Origin: Prochilodus magdalenae
Lineage: Eukaryota > Chordata > Actinopteri > Characiformes > Prochilodontidae
Length of the DNA stretch: 64,000 nucleotides
Reading direction: 5' to 3'
Assembly: GCA_024036415.1 (NCBI GenBank)
Contig: JAMWET010003914.1
Coordinates: 645,293-709,292 of the forward strand
The notes below the pieces were generated by a model. That model did no database searches. It was not told the origin of the DNA and was given only the letters and a program-made list of their open reading frames with translations. The translations under genes and the position numbers were made by a program. Shown here piece by piece: positions 59,513 through 64,000 of this stretch. How positions within the stretch are numbered: the first letter of the stretch is position 1; the number at the start of each line of letters is the position of its first letter.

Positions 59513-59763
59513 CTAAAAGGGGGCACGCTTTCTGTACTTAGGCATGATGCCTGCCTTCCTGTCTGCCTTCTCCTGCTGCAGCCTCTTTTTTAACCTCCAG
59601 GCCATGGTTTTGGGCATTGCTCTGCCCTGATCCTGCCCGGCCGCCCGCTTCTGCACCTTATTGTCCTTCTCTTGTCTTTTCAAACATGAAAAGAATATCA
59701 GACAATAACCCCACACATCATAAGGTTGGTTAAAAAAAAAAACCTTTGTACAAAATACATTAC

Positions 59764-60070
59764 CTGGAATGGGGAGATCTTTAAGGACTGGGGGCCACCT
59801 GATGGGCCCTGACCTGAGCCTAGCCTGTGCAGCACTGTTTTTGGGGTGGGGGGGTCTGGTTTAGAGGCCTGAGCGGCAGCGTCCCTCGCGAGCTCTCTCG
59901 TAAGCTTCTTCCTGCTCTTCATCTCCCTCGTAAAGATGACTGGTGGCCAGTGTGGATGGCTGAATTTGGATTTTCTTTTGTTCTTCTTGTCCAGTCTCTT
60001 CAGTTCTCTCTTCATAGCATGAATAATGCCACCAACCCTGCACCTCGCTTGCCTCAGCCAGCCAACGTAA
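59764..60070 (-). pseudogene. Family main copy, exon b
   Basis: Acceptor CTCATTACAG, donor GTAATG. The split Ser codon with exon a gives S-YVGWLRQARCRVGGIIHAM, then a very basic stretch RELKRLDKKNKRKSK and PPVIFTREMKSRKKL. YVxWLR after a split Ser is the family pattern. Confidence 0.72.
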
Positions 60071-60494
60071 CTGTAATGAGGGAAAAGCCACACACAAAAA
60101 TAGCTTTCATTAATATAGAGGAAGAAAGGTAAGAACAGACACTAAATACCTTCTTTTACGCACTTTAAAACAAAAGAAATACCTTCAGGTCTTCAGCGCG
60201 TTGGAAGCATGAGCTCTCCTAAGCTTTCGTTTCTCTTCGATGGTAAGTCGCTTCATCCTGTCGATTCAACCAAGAGGAGCTGTATCCCGGAGCGATTCAA
60301 GCAGAGAAGTTTAAGTTTTTCGTAGCCGCGCTCCGCTGGCAAAAACCCCACCTTGACCAAGAGTGAGGCACCTCGTGCTGCTCCTGAGGTGAGGTTATCG
60401 CTCCTGCGCATTGTTCTGTTGCTGCATGCCAACACCACACGTGCAGAGCAGAACATGCTGACCTCTATGCATTGTTTTCTGTAGGGTCCCGTGC

Positions 60495-60757
60495 TTCCCC
60501 AGAAATGCATGCACCATCTCCCTAAAGGAGCAGCATAAGTGGGTGAGCCGTGCCCTGTTTATGAGGGACAAGGCAGGGAATGCCGTTCTTAGTGACAGCC
60601 TTCAGATGCGGTGGTACCCACCGCCACCACGCCCTGTCCATTATCAACCGCCATCTTCCCCTGACGCCTTCTGTCTATGGATGCCCTACTGCATGTGGGC
60701 TTGTACAAGACTGTCAGGAGGATGCTAGACATGTGGTACTTCGCAAAGATGTAAGAG
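60495..60757 (+). pseudogene. Family internal domain on the opposite strand
   Basis: The plus frame reads NACTISLKEQHKWVSRALF, DSLQMRWYPPPPRPVHYQP and SSPDAFCLWMPYCMW, then after a shift GLYKTVRRMLDMWYFAKM. In intact family members this W(V/I)S.ALF...WYPPxPRP...SPDAFF block lies between the YVxWLR exon and the HGGTV exon on the same strand. Here it lies within the gene but inverted. Confidence 0.65.
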
Positions 60758-60774
60758 TTTTAATGCATCTTCAC

Positions 60775-61293
60775 CTCTTTTTCTCCCTGTCCGTAGACTC
60801 ATAAAGCTCCTTATAGGTGCACATCTTGTGTGCACCAAAGCCCACCAAGCAGTCATCCGCCAGCGTGCTCCGCTGCCTTATGGCCTTGGCAACCTCAGGA
60901 TAGAACCTGGCATACCTGAGGAATGCGTCCTTATTAGTCATAAGGGCAGTGTCGCTCAAGTCGCCAGACTCCCGCGCCTTCTGGTGCCCGGACAGGACCA
61001 TGACGGCATACCCCAGGTCGTTCTCCAGGAGCCACTTGAAGGATTTCCCTCGGTACTGGCCAAACTGGATCGCGCTCTCACTCGCGACCAGCTGGTTGTC
61101 ATGGGAATCTCCTCCTCCAGCCGCCACTCTGCGCTTGGCCTCCGCATGAAGGACTGCCGGTTCCTTGACCTGGAAAGGGGTCCCCGACCCGATGCGGGTC
61201 AAGTGCTCCCTTTCCACAGCTAGTGCTGCGGGTGACGCCCGCAGGGTCAGTTCCTCATCGTTCTCCCGACGAAAATCAGGTTTCGAATCCATA
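60775..61293 (-). pseudogene. Family main copy, exon a (start codon exon)
   Basis: Acceptor GTGTTTTCCAG directly before T-ATG; start at 61,292. 519 bp open: MDSKPDFRRENDEELTLRA, then IQFGQYRGKSFKWLLEND, LGYAVMVLSGHQKARE, LMTNKDAFLRYARFYPEVAK and VGFGAHKMCTYKELYES. Ends phase 2 at donor GTGAAG. The upstream ATG at 61,316 belongs to the intron side of the acceptor. Confidence 0.8.
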
Positions 61294-61659
61294 CTGGAAA
61301 ACACAGGAGCAGACATTTCTATTATATTTAGTAATGACTATTAATATGTAAGACTACAATCGAAATAGATCCCACAGTGCTGATTTAAAAGATTACATCG
61401 ACAGGAAAAAACAAAATCACTCGAGAACTATAAAACATTTTACACTGTGCAGGTAGCGGCGATCACATCAACATCAACAAAAGATCACATCGACATCGAG
61501 CGGGAAAAAAATTAACATTTTACAAAGGTCGTCTCGTACATTAGGTCGAGCGAATAAAACGTACAGGACTTACCTACCTTTGTAAAGCGCTAAAGTCAGT
61601 CAGTGCGTGTGAGAAATGAATGAACAGTTTTCAGCTCGGCGCTGTCCATAGTACTCCGA

Positions 61660-61870
61660 GAGTTCCGCCCATTAAGGAGGAGCCTCGAGCGAAGCGACGC
61701 GTAGGCAGGTCATGTGACCTGAGGGGGCGATCTGACCAATACGGCGGGACCACTCTTGTTTCACGACCAATCCCCCGGGACCGGTTTGAAACAAATCAGT
61801 GAAACAATTTAGGAATTGGCCAATCAGACGCCCAGATGGGCGGGGCATAGCGAAACAACTGGTTTTCTTT
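61660..61870 (-). promoter_or_regulatory. CCAAT/GC-box promoter of the family main copy
   Basis: Within about 200 bp are GACCAATACGG, GACCAATCCCC and GGCCAATCAG, an inverted ATTGG at 61,815 and another at 61,880, a GGGCGGGGC GC box near 61,840 and a TCATGTGACC E-box. The donor at 61,574 (TAG followed by GTAAGT) gives a short untranslated first exon just downstream. Such CCAAT-rich, TATA-less promoters are typical of host genes. Confidence 0.6.
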
Positions 61871-62072
61871 AGCACGACGATTGGGCTCCCTTATGCGCAA
61901 GCGCAATGGTTTTAAACACTGCCAGAAAACATGACTACATGTTCCAAGAGTATCTGTAGGGCATTTAGAACAAGGTTTATCAGGGGCACTGAGTGGAATA
62001 CCCAGTAAGAGGTCAGTAAATCTGTGTGCAGATTTGGTGCGTTAGCTAAAGAGAGTAAAGGAATATATAAAG

Positions 62073-62515
62073 CCTTCACAGTGACCTGCCACTGACCAAC
62101 TTGGACTTGCATACTGGGGAAAGAAAAGACTTGAAGAACTTCCGCTGGCTTAAGAGGAATACGGTTGGCCAGACAGACAAATCCCTTAGGTGTTAAAAAA
62201 AATTCCGGACACTTGAATGACCAGACTAAAATGGACAACAAATTAGAAATGAGGTCCGCACCCTAGCTAAAGGAGTGCCAGCCTGGCAGGTAGATCTGGA
62301 GGGGTGCAGGATGGTTTCCCCTTTGATGTGCAGGCTTTATCACTCAAAAAAATAAAACCAGAAATACCAAATAAACCCAAAGCTACACAAATACGTTGTT
62401 TGTCCCAACATGTGATCATTTGTCAGCAAAATATCTTTTTTACAAGTAAACCTTGGGCTAACTCTGGAGGGAGTGGCTTATTACCTCATTACAGTCTGAC
62501 TGAAGGATATCAGGT
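62073..62515 (+). repeat. Dispersed repeat, copy 2
   Basis: Same sequence order as 55,054-56,000 but without the internal 0.5 kb; about 90% similar by eye. Confidence 0.65.
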
Positions 62516-63179
62516 CCAAGACTGTCAGTCAAAAGAGAATGAGAGCAGGCTGTATAGGTCTTCAGCGCAAAATGAAGTTATTCGCTATCTTCCTATTAAT
62601 AGGGCACATTTAAATAACAGCGCTCTCTCCAAGCCACGCCCATTTGTGCGTTTCTAGCAGTCTTTGCTCCCATCTAGCGTGTCTGTGAGCATTCACCAGA
62701 CAATTCAATTTCCTCTGCCAACAATTTTGATAAGTTTGGCAATGTTGCTGTTTCTGTGCCCAGTGTTACTTAAATGTTTACCCTAGAAGTCTATTTTCTA
62801 ACCTTAATAAAGTTCCCCCTTTAAAAATATTTTTTAAAAAATGTATTGTGGCCAACAAGAGACTGGAAACGGTATGATGTCCATTCAGTCATGGTCTCAG
62901 TATTGTCGCTAGGCCGATTTAGGGTATTACCTAGCCTTTAACTGAATGCTCAGTTAAAAAAAAAAAATATTCATAATCTGTAGATTGCAGAGTTGTAGCA
63001 CAGAGGAGATGGAGCTGGGTTGAAGAAAGCTGAATGAGACTTGAAAATACTGAATGAGCAGAACTAAAGGAGGTTGGTGATGGAGTAGAAATGCTCAACT
63101 GGTCTATGTTCTGTGTTTGAGTGGTCTGTATAGGGCTTTAAACGTATCTGTGAGAGTACAGAGGGCAGCTCGATTCTAG
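62516..63179. other. No gene seen
   Basis: AT-rich, with an A-run at 62,957. Nothing recognised. Confidence 0.45.
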
Positions 63180-63300
63180 TACCTTTTTATCTGCCAGTGT
63201 GCTCCGCTGCCTTATGGCCCTCGCAAACTCAGGATAGAACCTGGCATACCTGAGGAATGCGTCCTTATTAGTCATAAGGTCAGTGTCGCTCAGGTCATCT
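63180..63300 (-). pseudogene. Fragment of family exon a (copy B)
   Basis: DLMTNKDAFLRYARFYPEFA and RAIRQRSTLAD repeat the exon a sequence of the main copy (60,860-60,985) with few changes. It is fused upstream to an unrelated frame (HPTHLEQIQNLKKILDD). Confidence 0.8.
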
Positions 63301-63465
63301 AGTATCTTTTTTAAATTCTGTATCTGTTCCAAGTGAGTGGGATGTTTATCATACTCTGATTCAGTAAAAACTACAAAAAAGGACAAATGTACTAAATGCC
63401 TTTTATTATAAAATGTATTTTTTTCGTACCACTTAAATGCCACAATAGTAACAGTAGTATAAAAA

Positions 63466-63720
63466 TTTGTTGTCTGTGTCCTCTGCCCGCCACTCCGCTA
63501 CAGTCTTTTCCTCTGCCGTGGCAGAACCTGTTTCACACCCTGCTGTACCGGAACACCAGGGACCTGGAATGTCTTGCACACTGCAAGGTACTGCAGTGTT
63601 CTCGTCATCCAGGCCTCACTGTGCTGTTCCCTCAGTTGATGGTACAGCATGGCGGTACCTCTTCCCAAGGGACCTCTCTCTCATCAGCAGCACAACCTTC
63701 ATGTCGCAGGACAACCTGTA
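63466..63720 (-). pseudogene. Fragment of family internal and C-terminal regions (copy B)
   Basis: After an acceptor at about 63,720 the minus strand reads LSCDMKVVLLMRERSLG. A one-base shift then gives MLYHQLREQHSEAWMTRTLQ and YLAVCK, and next to it SATAEEKTVAEWRAED, the C-terminal tail motif. Joining of these two blocks without the intervening exons marks a deleted copy. Confidence 0.6.
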
Positions 63721-64000
63721 AGCAAACACATTCACACATCAAAATTTGGAACTGGCAGTGAAAGGAGGTCGGGGTCTCTGCAGGTACAGAGAACAATAGG
63801 GGGTTAACGGCGTGAAATTCCAGAGCCTGGACATGAAAAGGTGTGAAACAGGTGAGGCATCAGACGCACTTTGAAGAGGATTAAGAGTGACCACCAGCAC
63901 CCTCTTATCCTGACACTTGACCCCAGACATCAACCTTTAACCTTAAAGTCTACAATTGATCCACATCGTCTTAATTGCTTACCGGTATGTGAGAATAGCT

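Larger units (their letters stand above)
56821..61600 (-). pseudogene. Near-complete copy of a multi-copy, multi-exon teleost gene family (function unknown)
   Basis: Exons in order on the minus strand: non-coding first exon ending at 61,574 (GTAAGT donor); 61,293-60,775; 60,070-59,764; about 59,683-59,513 (uncertain); 59,512-58,991; 58,903-58,722; 58,626-58,307; 58,206 to about 58,045; 57,975-57,689; 57,545-57,476; and a tail at 57,108-56,821. Junction phases agree across most of them. Motifs seen in repeated fish proteins are QFGQYRGKSFKWLLENDLGY, HGGTVTTDSHQLYGLFIAKL, GGVILPVYRCARG, LESFHLHLNHFIPG, ELIGVEYLYSQQ, ALGYDRVVRLARHLVELR, VEAICLELCAIHP and CGQPKTKEFGHS. No catalytic motif is evident. 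At least two lesions are present. It is either domesticated/duplicated host sequence or the gene of an uncharacterised mobile element. Confidence 0.7.

Noticed and set aside
58981..59516. Two long plus frames (151 and 137 codons)
   Set aside because: Antisense shadows of the GC-rich exon d.
56821..61316. Assigning the multi-copy family to a named transposase superfamily (for example KDZ/Zisupton)
   Set aside because: I recognise the family motifs but see no catalytic signature that would justify the name.
1..64000. CRISPR arrays, bacterial operons, phage genes
   Set aside because: None of the periodic repeat/spacer or dense coding structure is present; the DNA is vertebrate.

Overview
This window is vertebrate, and most probably teleost, nuclear DNA. 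It has spliced exons with GT/AG boundaries, vertebrate-type U6 snRNA genes with external promoters, and a mixture of Tc1-like, L2, L1 and RTE/CR1-like LINE, Ty3/Gypsy and SINE relics typical of ray-finned fish. An otophysan (characin, catfish or knifefish) is my guess from repeat style only. There are no bacterial features, operons or CRISPR arrays.

Region 1 (1-32,035) is dominated by one host gene, a von Willebrand factor A domain 5B protein (closest to vwa5b2), which is cut in two. Coding exons 1-4, and probably a CpG-rich promoter exon at about 16.7 kb, lie on the minus strand. Coding exons 6-9 lie on the plus strand at 27.6-32.0 kb. Coding exon 5 is present twice, once inside each arm of a 2.43 kb inverted repeat (131-2,567 and 22,404-24,829). 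Flipping the segment between the arms restores exon order, strand and splice phase through exons 1-8. This is the pattern expected when an inversion arises by staggered breaks that duplicate the breakpoint sequence in inverted orientation. The 3' half also lacks one VWA-domain exon and carries a frameshift in its last visible exon, so the locus looks like a pseudogene unless the assembly is wrong. The inverted segment also holds an L2 LINE, two Tc1-like relics, a 2.1 kb LINE, MITE-like repeats and a 1.2 kb GT/GA microsatellite.

Region 2 (32,035-41,150) has a CpG-rich stretch near 34.7 kb, then two near-identical U6 snRNA genes on the minus strand, 1,703 bp apart. Each has a TATA box, PSE and octamer-like DSE at canonical distances. 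They are embedded in a 5.4 kb degenerate minisatellite that alternates between a telomere-like 17-bp unit (two TTAGGG hexamers plus five bases) and a 17-20 bp TTTAAGGTGGCAGGGAA-type unit.

Region 3 (41,150-56,500) is a nest of broken transposons: a minus-strand LINE with a deleted endonuclease core and a mutated RT aspartate, an L1 RT fragment, a disrupted Ty3/Gypsy pol, a tRNA-headed SINE, an L2 3' tail and a DDE transposase relic.

Region 4 (53,385-64,000) contains one almost complete multi-exon copy and several scraps of a multi-copy teleost gene family that I recognise by recurring motifs but cannot name with certainty. The main copy (61.3 to 56.8 kb, minus) keeps plausible splice sites at most visible exon boundaries and a CCAAT/GC-box promoter. 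It has a frameshifting deletion of about 10 bp and an early stop, and one internal domain sits on the opposite strand.
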